Shown here piece after piece: positions 23,384 through 30,191 of a DNA stretch of 49,827 bases. Under the pieces are notes generated by a model that was not told the origin of the DNA, searched no databases, and worked only from the letters and a program-made list of their open reading frames with translations. A program made the position numbers and the translations under genes. Source of the stretch: Aphodosoma sp045631465 (GTDB taxonomy: Bacteria; Bacteroidota; Bacteroidia; Bacteroidales; Paludibacteraceae); the NCBI GenBank assembly GCA_045631465.1, contig JAZQUV010000015.1:1-49827 (forward strand), written 5' to 3'. Position 1 is the first letter of the stretch, and each line of letters opens with the position of its first letter.

Positions 23384-24199
23384 TTATGTTAAAGTGTTTA
23401 ATATTTTAGTTAAATCTTCGGGGTGACTTTCAATGTGGTTGCCTACGACTACGAGGTCGGCACCAGCGCTGAAGGCATCCATCATCTGTTGGGGAGTTTT
23501 GATGCCACCTCCTATGATGAGGGGGATGTCGATAGCTTTGCGCGTTTCGGATATAATGTTTTGTGGCACAGGACGATTGGCACCGCTACCTGCCTCGAGA
23601 TACACCATTTTATGACCAAGGAGTTGGCTCGCCAAAGCTGTGTCGGCAATGAGTTGCGGGTTGGTGGTGGGGTAGGGCGATGTGTGACTAACGCGCTCAA
23701 CGGCAGTGAGTTTGCCTCCATCAACGAGGATATAGCCCGTAGAGATGCATTCAACGCCCGATGATTTGATGGCACGCGATGCCTCGATATGTTGTTCGAT
23801 GAGATATTTGGCATTACGACCCGACACTAGCGAGAGAAAGAGTAGCGCATCGGCATTGTCGGCAAATTGCGACGCATCGCCTGGAAACATCACTACAGGC
23901 AGCGAGGTGAGTTGCTTGATGCGCGCCACCGTGGTGCAGACCGAATCTTTGAGTTGACTGCCACCGACGAAGATGAAAAGTTGGTTGCTGAGTGCCGACT
24001 GTTTTTCGCTTCGCTCAAGATTTTTGCTTTGCTCGGCATAACTCAAACAAGTCTGGTTCTGCTCTCGCTTATCGCAAAAATTGACTGTTGACATCACTTG
24101 ACACAACCATTCTTCCGAACACTTTTCGGGGTCGATAAGCAGGGCAAACATCTTGCGTCCTGCAGTTTTGTTGGCTAATATTTGGTCGTAAATTGTCAA
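23384..24199 (-). CDS. Geranylgeranylglyceryl/heptaprenylglyceryl phosphate synthase family (GGGPS/PcrB)
   Basis: The 271-residue TIM-barrel prenyltransferase joins a polyprenyl diphosphate to glycerol 1-phosphate. Motifs: FALLIDPEK near residue 18, FVGGSQLKDS, VVMFPGDASQF, STGYILVDGGK, YLEAGSGANRP and IIGGGIKTPQQM, the last ones binding phosphate. The start codon is TTG, chosen because it gives the family's usual N-terminus. Between LIDPEK and FVGG (about residues 42-72) lies an extra, charged, Gln/Ser-rich insertion containing CLSYAEQSKNLERSEKQ, absent from the family pattern. Its DNA resembles the intergenic repeat at 48478-48577, suggesting a mobile repeat accommodated in frame. Loop position makes retained activity plausible. 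Confidence 0.9.
   Translation of the reverse strand: MTIYDQILANKTAGRKMFALLIDPEKCSEEWLCQVMSTVNFCDKREQNQTCLSYAEQSKNLERSEKQSALSNQLFIFVGGSQLKDSVCTTVARIKQLTSLPVVMFPGDASQFADNADALLFLSLVSGRNAKYLIEQHIEASRAIKSSGVECISTGYILVDGGKLTAVERVSHTSPYPTTNPQLIADTALASQLLGHKMVYLEAGSGANRPVPQNIISETRKAIDIPLIIGGGIKTPQQMMDAFSAGADLVVVGNHIESHPEDLTKILNTLT
23988..24083 (-). repeat. Repeat-like in-frame insertion inside the GGGPS gene
   Basis: About 93 bp encode an insertion between two conserved core strands. On the minus strand GCCGAGCAAAGC, CTTGAGCGAAGCGAAAAA and ACTTGTTTGAGTTA recall elements at 48478-48577 (CTTGAGCATAGCGAAAAA, ACTTGTTTGGATTA). Boundaries are approximate. Confidence 0.6.
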
Positions 24200-24231
24200 T
24201 GCTTTTTTTACGGAAATTTGCGTTTGATATC

Positions 24232-24858
24232 TTAGATTGTGTGTACAATAACAAACTCAGGGTAGACTTTGTATTGTAGTTTATAAGTTTTCTTTTCAGT
24301 CGAAGCAGTTTCGTGTGCAACGATTTCGCCTTCCATATAAGGAGTGAAAGGCTCGATGCGAATTTGTTCGGTGAACTCCACAGTCTCCACGCCCATTACT
24401 TTGTACATAGCCTCTTTGGCAGCCCAAAGGATGGTGAGATGAATCTTCTCTGAACGAGCATCAACAGCATCCAACTCCTCGCGGCTCAAGAATTTGTGGC
24501 GCACACGACCCACTTTGTCGCCAATGCGCTCGATATCGATGCCCACTTTGTCGGTAGGGTGGATAGCCACCAATGCGTAGTGACCTGTGTGCGAAATGCT
24601 GATGTTTAGTGAGTTATTAGCCAAATAAGGCGCGCCATTAGGGTGGTAGCACACATGTTGTTCTGATCCAACCAACTCGTTCAACGTACAACGCGACGCG
24701 AGGTACTCAAGACGACGTTTGGTGCTAGTAAAAGGTACAATCTCCTCTGCCACAACGGCATCGTTGTCAAGAAGCGACATAAGTTGTTCTTCGGTTTCGG
24801 CAATGTCCCATAAGGCAACCGACAGACCATTATCGTAGGTGTGTTTTTCGATTAGCAT
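24232..24858 (-). CDS. 4'-Phosphopantetheinyl transferase (Sfp superfamily)
   Basis: The 208-residue enzyme transfers phosphopantetheine from CoA to carrier proteins. The magnesium/CoA site is visible as KVGIDIERIG (about residues 103-112) and LTILWAAKEAMYKVMG (about 140-155), the two signature motifs of the superfamily. HPNGAPYLANNSLNISISHTGHY provides the CoA-binding stretch. The two-lobed length points to the Sfp type rather than the shorter AcpS. It sits directly downstream of gldD on the same strand, 48 bp away, in an order common in Bacteroidota. Confidence 0.92.
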   Translation of the reverse strand: MLIEKHTYDNGLSVALWDIAETEEQLMSLLDNDAVVAEEIVPFTSTKRRLEYLASRCTLNELVGSEQHVCYHPNGAPYLANNSLNISISHTGHYALVAIHPTDKVGIDIERIGDKVGRVRHKFLSREELDAVDARSEKIHLTILWAAKEAMYKVMGVETVEFTEQIRIEPFTPYMEGEIVAHETASTEKKTYKLQYKVYPEFVIVHTI

Positions 24859-24894
24859 AGTATTTTGTATTTTGTTGGTTTAAATTTCTTTATT

Positions 24895-24922
24895 ATTCCT
24901 CATTCCTCATTCCTCATTCCAC
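24895..24922 (-). repeat. 7-bp tandem array overlapping the gldD stop codon
   Basis: + strand ATTCCTC three times, then ATTCCAC. On the minus strand GGAATGAG-type units encode the last GldD residues (WNEE) and its TGA, so the array overlaps the gene's end. Confidence 0.9.
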
Positions 24923-25491
24923 TCAAGCGTTTCGATCATATGTATCATATCTTGCAATACATAATTTGCGGCAGGGGCGATAGAGTCGGCATTAGGTGTG
25001 TGGTTGAAGTAGAGCGAACCACGCAAAAAATTGCGCACACTATCGGTGACATAGAACTGCGATGGCGAAGCGGCATTACCCTTCATCTCGTATAGAATGC
25101 CATAGACGCGGGTAGTGTCGTTGCCATAATAGCTCTCTTGGATAGCATCGGCGCGCACGGTGTGTTTGTATGCCAACGAGTGGCATTCTTCCACCACTTT
25201 TTGGAATGTAGATTTATTAATGCGTTTATAACTTAAGTGTATCTTGGCATTAATCGAAGGATATACCACATTTATCCACTCATCGGCATCGGTAGCATGC
25301 GTATTGTCCGACTTGTCGAGATGGCTATGCACACTGCGTTCGATGCTATACGGACCCAACTCCGAATCGACAACATATTCTCGCTCAGGCAAATCTATGC
25401 GAAAATAACCATAAGGCTTAGGTTGCGCCTTCTTGCCGCATCCAGCCAAAATAGCAATGCACCCCAATAATGTGATTATATATTTATTCAT
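24907..25491 (-). CDS. gldD: Gliding-motility lipoprotein GldD
   Basis: The 194-residue lipoprotein has a signal peptide with lipobox (LLGCIAILAGCGKK, Cys 18) and the GldD hallmark PKPYGYFRIDLPEREY straight after it. GldD is needed for gliding in Flavobacterium, but it is conserved in non-gliding Bacteroidota, where its role is unclear. It probably sits in the outer leaf of the inner membrane or in the outer membrane. Its start overlaps the end of gldE by 8 bp, so the two are translationally coupled. The last codons lie in a heptad array (24895-24922). Confidence 0.93.
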   Translation of the reverse strand: MNKYIITLLGCIAILAGCGKKAQPKPYGYFRIDLPEREYVVDSELGPYSIERSVHSHLDKSDNTHATDADEWINVVYPSINAKIHLSYKRINKSTFQKVVEECHSLAYKHTVRADAIQESYYGNDTTRVYGILYEMKGNAASPSQFYVTDSVRNFLRGSLYFNHTPNADSIAPAANYVLQDMIHMIETLEWNEE

Positions 25492-26794
25492 GAATTATAC
25501 TAAATTTTACTTTCAAGATGCGGCGTGCATTGATAGCAACCACCTTGAATTTGTAGTTTTTGTATGTGATTTCTTCGTTTTGTTTAGGAAAATCGCCCTT
25601 CAACTCTAGCAACAAACCAGCCAAAGTATCCACCTCTTCGGTAACATCTTCGAAATCATCGGGTTCGATATCCGTAGCACGGAAAAAATCGGTGAGCATA
25701 ATCTTAGCCTCGAACACATACGAACCATCATTTTGCTTCGTATAGAGCGAATCGTCTACGTCGTATTCGTCGCTAATTTCGCCAACCACCTCTTCTAACA
25801 CATCTTCCATAGTCACCATGCCCGATGTGCCACCAAACTCATCGACTACAACTGCGATATGAATTTTATTTTTCTGGAACTCTTGCAAAAGGTCGTCCAA
25901 TTTCATCGTTTCGGGCACGAAATAAGGTTGACGAATGAGCGTTTGCCATTTGAAAAAAGGACCTTTGTTGATATGCGGAATCAAATCCTTGGCATAAAGC
26001 ACCCCTCTCACATTGTCAATCGACCCTTGTAGCACCGGAATGCGCGAATATTCGTGTTCAACAATACAATCGATAACTTCATCGAAAGTAGCCGAAAAAT
26101 TGATCGTCACCATGTCCAATCGCGACGTCATCACCCCCGCAGCCGTAAGGTTGCCAAAATTTACGATACCCTTTAGAATATCAGCATCCTCTTGTATGTT
26201 GTCAGACGTAAGTTCGAGCGCTTGCGAGAGTTCGTCCATCGACAAATTGGCGCCATGTTTGTGCTTTGCAAGTCTCTTATTCACAACCGAAGTAGAACTA
26301 ACCAAAATCCAGATGAACGGTTTCAGTATGCTGCGCAACATTTTGAGCGCACTAGCCCCCAAACGCGCCATGCGTAAACCATGTTGTTGAGCAAAAGTTT
26401 TAGGCATAATTTCGCTCACAAGCAATATGATAAACGTGATGAGAATAGTTTCGAAAATGAAACCAAGGATAGGGAATGCACTGAAATTCAGTGTCTGATT
26501 GATGATATACGACGAGAGAACGATGATAGACACATTCACCAAGTTGTTTGTGATCAAGATAGTAGCAAGTAGATGCTCAGGTTTTTGCAATAGCAACTTG
26601 ATTTTCTCGTCCGACGGATGATTCTCGTTCTCCATTTGCTCGAAATCTTTGGGCGAGAGAGAAAAGAATGCCACTTCTGAAGCCGACACAAATGCCGACA
26701 CAAAAAGGCAGATTAAAGTAGGAATAAGCGCAATCAACGCATTGATACTGAATGGTTGAACAATGCTAGATAATAGAAAGGAGTTAGGGTCCAA
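25484..26794 (-). CDS. gldE: GldE, CNNM/CorC-type transporter-like membrane protein
   Basis: The 436-residue protein begins with a DUF21/CNNM membrane domain (about residues 1-190, including SASEVAFFSLSPKDFEQ). Two CBS domains follow (about 205-330; VMTSRLDMVTI, SRIPVLQG, IHIAVVVDEFGGTSGMVTMEDVLEEVVGEI). It ends in a CorC/HlyC domain. Relatives move magnesium or similar ions; GldE itself is linked with GldD. The only start that fits is TTG at 26794; no ATG lies in frame upstream. A full promoter is found 58-89 bp before it. It heads the gldE-gldD-PPTase-GGGPS run of genes. Confidence 0.92.
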   Translation of the reverse strand: MDPNSFLLSSIVQPFSINALIALIPTLICLFVSAFVSASEVAFFSLSPKDFEQMENENHPSDEKIKLLLQKPEHLLATILITNNLVNVSIIVLSSYIINQTLNFSAFPILGFIFETILITFIILLVSEIMPKTFAQQHGLRMARLGASALKMLRSILKPFIWILVSSTSVVNKRLAKHKHGANLSMDELSQALELTSDNIQEDADILKGIVNFGNLTAAGVMTSRLDMVTINFSATFDEVIDCIVEHEYSRIPVLQGSIDNVRGVLYAKDLIPHINKGPFFKWQTLIRQPYFVPETMKLDDLLQEFQKNKIHIAVVVDEFGGTSGMVTMEDVLEEVVGEISDEYDVDDSLYTKQNDGSYVFEAKIMLTDFFRATDIEPDDFEDVTEEVDTLAGLLLELKGDFPKQNEEITYKNYKFKVVAINARRILKVKFSIIHE

Positions 26795-26851
26795 GTTGAT
26801 AAAAATTTAGTTAAACAATCGTAAGGTTACACCTTCATAAAATATAAAGTG

Positions 26852-26883
26852 CAAATATACGCAAAAAAACTCACATAAACAAA
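26852..26883 (-). promoter_or_regulatory. Promoter of the gldE operon
   Basis: Minus strand TTTG, 20-bp spacer, TATATTTG (26859-26852). Confidence 0.75.
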
Positions 26884-27066
26884 AATAAAATACACACTTT
26901 CTTAAAATTCAAACACAAGCAAAACTTCACCCACACATATCCCAATCATCAACATACTATAAATATAGGATAAATATACTATAAATATAGGATAAATATA
27001 CTATAAACATACTATACAGCAATCGGCACCTAGTCAATAACACATTCACCAACCATTCATACGCAC
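26884..27066. other. Gene-free stretch between ssb terminator and gldE promoter
   Basis: No gene seen. It contains a 22-bp tandem repeat (26956-27010) and is otherwise A/C-rich on the + strand without recognisable structure. Confidence 0.6.
26956..27010 (+). repeat. 22-bp tandem repeat, 2.5 copies
   Basis: Unit starts ACTATAAATATAGGATAAAT; copies at 26956-26977 and 26978-26999, and a diverging half copy from 27000. Confidence 0.9.
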
Positions 27067-27100
27067 AAAAAAAAGCGATTAACCCACACAGGTTAATCGC
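27067..27100 (-). terminator. Terminator of ssb
   Basis: Perfect 10-bp stem GCGATTAACC / GGTTAATCGC with a 6-nt loop; eight T follow on the minus strand. Confidence 0.9.
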
Positions 27101-27131
27101 CAATATAAATTCTTAAACCTCAGTTTTTATA

Positions 27132-27662
27132 TTAAAAAGGAAGGTCGCCATCCATGCTCGAAGGAGCACCGATGAACGGTTGAGCCACAGGCTCTTCGAC
27201 AGTTTGCACAGCAGGTTGTTGAGCCACAGGAGCCACTGGTTGAGCATACGATTGTGCAGCAGGAGCAGCATATTGGTTAGCCCCATATTGTTGTTGATTT
27301 TGCGCAGGTTGTTGACCATCTTGTGTTTGTGGACGAGTCAAAACTTGCATATCTTCTGCATAAATCTCAGTAATATAACGGCGATTACCAGTCTTATCTT
27401 CATATGTGCGAGACTTGATTTTACCTTCAATATATACGCGTGCACCTTTGCGGACATATTTTTCTGCCACCTCGGCCAATCCACGCCAAACTACGATTGT
27501 GTGCCATTCTGTGCGGTCGGGCACCTGTGTGCCGTTCGACATTGTGTAACCACGTTCGGTTGTTGCTAACGGAAAGTTTGCTACTCTTACATTGTTCTCC
27601 AAGTAACGTACATCTGGGTCTTTTCCTACGTTACCAATTAAAATTACTTTGTTTACTGACAT
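27132..27662 (-). CDS. ssb: Single-stranded DNA-binding protein
   Basis: The 176-residue protein has an OB-fold domain (about residues 1-105: MSVNKVILIGNVGKDPDVRYLE, then RTEWHTIVVWRGLAEVAEKYVRKGARVYIEGKI). A Gln/Pro/Ala-rich flexible linker follows, then the acidic tip MDGDLPF, which docks SSB partner proteins. I take the ATG at 27662 rather than the open frame 33 bp longer, because MSVNKVILIG is the family's start. It coats single-stranded DNA in replication and repair. It has its own terminator and precedes gldE. Confidence 0.96.
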   Translation of the reverse strand: MSVNKVILIGNVGKDPDVRYLENNVRVANFPLATTERGYTMSNGTQVPDRTEWHTIVVWRGLAEVAEKYVRKGARVYIEGKIKSRTYEDKTGNRRYITEIYAEDMQVLTRPQTQDGQQPAQNQQQYGANQYAAPAAQSYAQPVAPVAQQPAVQTVEEPVAQPFIGAPSSMDGDLPF

Positions 27663-27833
27663 AGTGTATAAATTTAAGTTGTAAAAACGCCTCAAAGTAA
27701 CATATTTTTTTTCAAACTACCAAATTTTTCATACAAAAAGTTAAAACTATTTTTCTAAACTATTGATTATCCGATTATTAAAGTCGAAAAAACTATTTTT
27801 TTTGAAAAAAAACAAAAAAATAATGGCTAATGT

Positions 27834-27864
27834 TTTGTCAATCAAAAAAAAAGTTGTAATTTTG
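27834..27864 (+). promoter_or_regulatory. Promoter of the HU gene
   Basis: TTTG (27834-27837), 19-bp spacer, TAATTTTG (27857-27864). The leader then holds a small perfect hairpin, ACGATT-CGAA-AATCGT (27877-27892). Confidence 0.85.
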
Positions 27865-27944
27865 CACTCCGATTGCGACGATTCGAAAATCGTAAGTGAA
27901 TAATAATCAAAAATATAATTGTATTACTTAAAAATTTTACAAAA

Positions 27945-28217
27945 ATGACTAAAGCAGACATTGTAAATGAGATTTCAAAAAACACAGGTATTCAAAAAGA
28001 TGATGTGTTGAAAACAGTTGAGGCTTTCATGGATTGTGTAAAAGACTCATTGGCAAAAAATGAAAACGTTTATTTGAGAGGTTTCGGTAGCTTCATCGTT
28101 AAACAACGTGCAGAAAAAACAGCTCGTAATATTTCTAAAAACGTAACTATCAAAATCCCAGCTCACAACATCCCTTCTTTCAAACCTTCAAAAGAATTTA
28201 CTGCTAAAGTAAAATAA
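27945..28217 (+). CDS. HU-family DNA-binding protein
   Basis: The 90-residue nucleoid protein has the standard HU layout: helical dimerisation half (MTKADIVNEISKNTGIQKDDVLKTVEAFMDCVKDSL), then NVYLRGFGSFIVKQRAEKTARNISKNVTIKIPAHNIPSFKPSKEF, with the DNA-binding arm around residues 55-75 and the intercalating Pro in KIPA. It bends and compacts DNA as a dimer. Strong promoter, 80-nt leader. It is followed at 61 bp by the mS38-like small gene and then a terminator, so the two are probably cotranscribed. Confidence 0.95.
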   Translation: MTKADIVNEISKNTGIQKDDVLKTVEAFMDCVKDSLAKNENVYLRGFGSFIVKQRAEKTARNISKNVTIKIPAHNIPSFKPSKEFTAKVK

Positions 28218-28278
28218 TCTTGTTGGATAATTAATTTTTTGAACGAAAGTTTTTATTAATCATTTAATACAAATAACT

Positions 28279-28371
28279 ATGCCAAGCGGAAAAAAACGTA
28301 AAAGACATAAAATGTCTACGCACAAGCGTAAAAAAAGACTAAGAAAAGACCGTCATAAAAAGAAAAAATAA
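28279..28371 (+). CDS. 30-residue basic ribosomal peptide, AURKAIP1/COX24 (mS38-like) type
   Basis: ATG CCA AGC GGA opens a 30-codon gene for a peptide made almost only of Lys, Arg and His. It begins MPSGKKRKRHKMSTHKRKKR, then continues LRKDRHKKKK before TAA. This is the conserved small protein annotated in Bacteroidota as AURKAIP1/COX24-domain protein and related to mitochondrial ribosomal protein mS38, which binds the small ribosomal subunit. Position after HU and before RNase G is as I expect in this phylum. The large RNA terminator follows directly. Confidence 0.88.
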   Translation: MPSGKKRKRHKMSTHKRKKRLRKDRHKKKK

Positions 28372-28395
28372 TCTTTTTAGTCTTTAAAAGCGATA

Positions 28396-28460
28396 AAAAC
28401 AAATTTAAAGAAACTTGGCACTCTAATGCCAGTGCTTTAAATTTGTTTTTTTTATTTTTT
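28396..28460 (+). terminator. Terminator after HU/mS38-like genes
   Basis: Long stem AAAACAAATTTAAAG / CTTTAAATTTGTTTT with an inner GGCA/TGCC pairing, then a T-rich tail. Confidence 0.9.
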
Positions 28461-28530
28461 TTTTGAAACGGTTGTGTCTAGTATATCTGGGTTTTCTAGA
28501 AAGGCTGGAATATTCAACTAAAAAAACACT

Positions 28531-30102
28531 ATGCAAAAAGAATTAGTAATAAATGCACAAAACGACCAAATATCAATAGCACTCCTCGAAGACAAAAATT
28601 TGGTCGAACTCAATAAAGATACATTGCAACACTCCTTCGTAGTGGGCAATATATACCTTGGCCGTGTCAAAAAACTCATGCCAGGACTCAATGCTGCATT
28701 TATCGATATAGGTTCTGAAAAAGAGGCTTTTATCCACTATCACGACCTCGGAATCCAATTCTTAACATTCAACAACTACGTGCGCCAAATCCTCGACGAC
28801 CGTAAGCACGAACCAAAAATCAAACGAATGCCCGATCTGCCCAAAGATGGTCAAATCAAAGATGTGTTGCAACAAGGGCAATTTATTATGGTTCAGATTG
28901 TTAAAGAACCAATCAACACCAAAGGTCCACGCCTTACAGGCGAAATTAGCATCGCAGGACGCAACATGGTGCTACTGCCATTAGGCGACAAAGTCTCTGT
29001 ATCTCAAAAAATTAAATCAAGCGAAGAACGCGTGCGCCTACGCAAACTCGTTCAAAGCATCAAATCGCCATCTTATGGCGTCATTATTCGCACAGTGGCA
29101 GAGGAAAAACGTGTGGCCGAACTTGATAGCGAACTAAAAATGATGGAGAAACGCTGGATTAAAGTTATAAACGAACTCCGTCGTGCCAAAGGTATCTCGT
29201 TGTTGATGGAAGAGAGTAGCCGAACTGTATCGATATTGCGCGATATCTTTACCCCCGAATTTGAAGCTGTTTATGTCAATTCTCCATCTATATACGAAGA
29301 AGTCGTGTCGTATGTCGAGATGATTGCTCCAGAACGTAAAGACATTGTCAAACTCTATACTGGCGAATTGCCTATATTCGATAATTTTGCTATTACCAAG
29401 CAAATAAAATCACTCTTTGGTCGTACCGTATCATTCAAACGCGGTGCCTACCTCATTATGGATAAGGCCGAAGCTATGCACGTTATCGACGTCAATAGCG
29501 GTGCTCGAACCAAAGCAACTCAAACTCAAGAAGAAAATGCCATTGAGGTAAATATGGCTGCTGCCACCGAAATTGCTCGCCAACTCCGTTTGCGCGATAT
29601 GGGTGGAATCATTGTGATTGACTTTATTGATATGAATGATGGCGTCAATCGCAATCAGCTATTCGAACATATGCAAAAATTGATGAGTGCCGACCGTGCT
29701 CGTCACAATATATTGCCACTCAGTAAGTTTGGACTTATGCAAATCACACGTCAACGCGTGCGCCCTGCTCTCGAAGTCGACACTTTAGAGACTTGTCCTA
29801 CTTGTTTTGGCACTGGCAAAGCCAAACCTTCAATATTGTTTACCGATCAGTTGGAAGAGAAATTCGAACTAATCAAAGACGTATATAAAACTTCACGTTT
29901 CACAATCCACCTACATCCATACGTGGCTGCATATATCAAGAGTGGATTCCCATCTCAACTCTTGCGTTGGAAAATGAAGTATGGCTTTGGTATTCGCATT
30001 TTGCCCGTGCAAGACCTCGGATTTTTGCAGTATCGTTTTGTCGATAAAAATGGAGACGAACTCAATCTTAGCAGCACTCAAGCAATGCTCGAAGATAATT
30101 AA
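28531..30102 (+). CDS. rng: Ribonuclease E/G family endoribonuclease (RNase G)
   Basis: The 523-residue protein has an N-terminal S1 RNA-binding region (GNIYLGRVKKLMPGLNAAFIDIG, about residues 37-60). A 5'-sensor/RNase H-like core follows. The DNase I-like catalytic part has the metal-binding aspartates in AMHVIDVNSGART (about residue 315) and GGIIVIDFIDMND (about 360). The Zn-link CPTCFGTGK follows (about 425). It lacks the long disordered tail of RNase E, so the RNase G form fits. It cuts single-stranded RNA in rRNA maturation and mRNA decay. It is followed by a strong terminator. Confidence 0.94.
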   Translation: MQKELVINAQNDQISIALLEDKNLVELNKDTLQHSFVVGNIYLGRVKKLMPGLNAAFIDIGSEKEAFIHYHDLGIQFLTFNNYVRQILDDRKHEPKIKRMPDLPKDGQIKDVLQQGQFIMVQIVKEPINTKGPRLTGEISIAGRNMVLLPLGDKVSVSQKIKSSEERVRLRKLVQSIKSPSYGVIIRTVAEEKRVAELDSELKMMEKRWIKVINELRRAKGISLLMEESSRTVSILRDIFTPEFEAVYVNSPSIYEEVVSYVEMIAPERKDIVKLYTGELPIFDNFAITKQIKSLFGRTVSFKRGAYLIMDKAEAMHVIDVNSGARTKATQTQEENAIEVNMAAATEIARQLRLRDMGGIIVIDFIDMNDGVNRNQLFEHMQKLMSADRARHNILPLSKFGLMQITRQRVRPALEVDTLETCPTCFGTGKAKPSILFTDQLEEKFELIKDVYKTSRFTIHLHPYVAAYIKSGFPSQLLRWKMKYGFGIRILPVQDLGFLQYRFVDKNGDELNLSSTQAMLEDN

Positions 30103-30104
30103 TT

Positions 30105-30142
30105 AAAAAAAGAATGATTCTATCGGATCATTCTTTTTTTTG
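30105..30142 (+). terminator. Terminator of rng
   Basis: Perfect stem AAAAAAAGAATGAT / ATCATTCTTTTTTT with an 8- to 9-nt loop and a T-run. Confidence 0.9.
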
Positions 30143-30156
30143 TCAAAAAAAAATAG

Positions 30157-30164
30157 TATCTTTG
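30157..30164 (+). promoter_or_regulatory. -7 promoter box of the addA-like gene
   Basis: TATCTTTG followed by GCAG, the consensus box, 28 bp before the ATG. The leader is a run of AT dinucleotides. Confidence 0.65.
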
Positions 30165-30191
30165 CAGATAATATATATATATATGTAAATT

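Noticed and set aside
24907..26794. Gliding motility as a trait of this organism
   Set aside because: gldD and gldE are conserved in non-gliding Bacteroidota, and no other gliding or type IX secretion gene is in the window.
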